The notes under the pieces are model-generated. The model was given only the letters and a program-made list of their open reading frames with translations. It did not search any database and was not told the origin of the DNA. From Bradyrhizobium nivariense (GTDB lineage: Bacteria > Pseudomonadota > Alphaproteobacteria > Rhizobiales > Xanthobacteraceae): 64,000 bases of DNA. Positions 63,638 through 64,000 of this stretch are shown one piece after another. The position numbers and the translations under genes were made by a program. Position 1 is the first letter of the stretch, and every line of letters begins with the position of its first letter. The DNA lies in contig NZ_JARVWW010000004.1 of the NCBI RefSeq assembly GCF_029846715.1, positions 248,001-312,000 of the forward strand, in the 5' to 3' direction.

Positions 63638-64000
63638 TTACGTGCTGCTTCCCGCCGCGGTCGCGACCACAGGCAGCACCTCTGCGCTGGCGCGATCCGG
63701 CGTATCCTCCTTCCAGCGCACCGAGCCGAACGGACGCTCCAGCATGCGGCGGATTCGCACCGGATCGGGGCCGACGTGGAAGGCGATCGCTTCCTGATGC
63801 AGCGCGCGTTCGGATTGGGTCGAGCGGTTGCGCTGGCGCAGATAGTCGAGCCAGGTCGGACAGTGATAGCGCTCGGTCCACAATTCAGGATCGGCGATGT
63901 CGCGCGCGATCGACCAGCCATACGCACCATTGCGCTGCCTGGAGAGTTGCACGTCCTGCATCACATTGTGAAAGGCGCGGGCATTCTCCTGCGAGACCCG
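63638..64000 (-). CDS. MFS exporter (MFS_3/EntS-like), C-terminal part only
   Basis: The last 120 residues of a protein that continues past the right edge, ending in the stop at 63638. The visible RVSQENARAFHNVMQDVQLS ... NGAYGWSIARDIADPELWTE ... YHCPTWLDYLRQRNRSTQSE is the ABM-like ferredoxin-fold extension that follows the twelve helices of PF05977 exporters. Helices are not in the window. The final ~40 residues are not conserved. Substrate unknown; relatives export enterobactin or other small compounds. Confidence 0.72.
   Translation of the reverse strand, partial: RVSQENARAFHNVMQDVQLSRQRNGAYGWSIARDIADPELWTERYHCPTWLDYLRQRNRSTQSERALHQEAIAFHVGPDPVRIRRMLERPFGSVRWKEDTPDRASAEVLPVVATAAGSST

Overview
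This 64 kb window is G+C-rich chromosomal DNA from an alphaproteobacterium. It most resembles Bradyrhizobium or a close relative (Nitrobacteraceae, Hyphomicrobiales). Grounds: base composition, protein content (paired glnK-amtB operons, the hemD-mic60-hemY block, a DUF1674/SdhAF4 homologue, many glutathione transferases and TetR regulators) and the intergenic palindromic repeats. It reads as core genome. I see no phage genes, integrase, transposase, CRISPR array or nod/nif genes.

Layout. 1-2.1 kb: a GFA-family protein (cut by the left edge) and a secreted caspase-like protein. 2.3-8.0 kb: a nitrogen block on the minus strand, with glnK1-amtB1 (near-consensus sigma-54 promoter upstream), a frameshifted fragment of a third ammonium-transporter gene, a clpP paralogue, an arsR-SRPBCC pair and glnK2-amtB2. 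8-19 kb: GYF-domain membrane protein, TesB thioesterase, UbiH-type hydroxylase, Trm112-like protein, a TetR/membrane-protein divergon, PepSY protein plus cytochrome b561, an MHYT-PAS-GGDEF-EAL protein, LON-domain protein, thioredoxin CnoX and tRNA-Gly. 19-35 kb: TetR/GST divergon, epimerase, PQQ-type dehydrogenase with a dihaem cytochrome c, panE-like reductase, DsbA-like isomerase, MATE pump, DUF2239/GST divergon, two MFS transporters, gamma-glutamyltransferase and purH. 35-47 kb: heparinase-family protein, RsmB-like methyltransferase, SdhAF4, a deletion-scarred cysD/cysNC locus behind a [20 protein letters not shown] gene, chemoreceptor, nuclease, L,D-transpeptidase and acs. 47-64 kb: topoisomerase IB, SRPBCC protein, class III cyclase, EVE protein, alpha/beta hydrolase, tsaD-gpsA, hemD-mic60-hemY, tRNA-Thr, a large unknown membrane protein, small secreted proteins, a polysaccharide deacetylase and the 3' end of an MFS exporter.

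The strongest unusual points are: (1) a cysD-cysN internal deletion that leaves the first ~36 CysD codons joined out of frame to a CysNC lacking its GTPase P-loop; (2) the decayed amtB 3' end upstream of glnK1; (3) short tandem duplications that copy the stop-codon region of two genes; (4) two GTGA-N6-TCAC boxes about 30 bp apart ahead of a small secreted Cys-rich protein; (5) a set of mosaic palindromic repeats, including a 49-nt pair with a compensatory change. I did not find a clearly new multi-gene system. Repeat-family and organism attributions rest on recollection, and no database search was possible.
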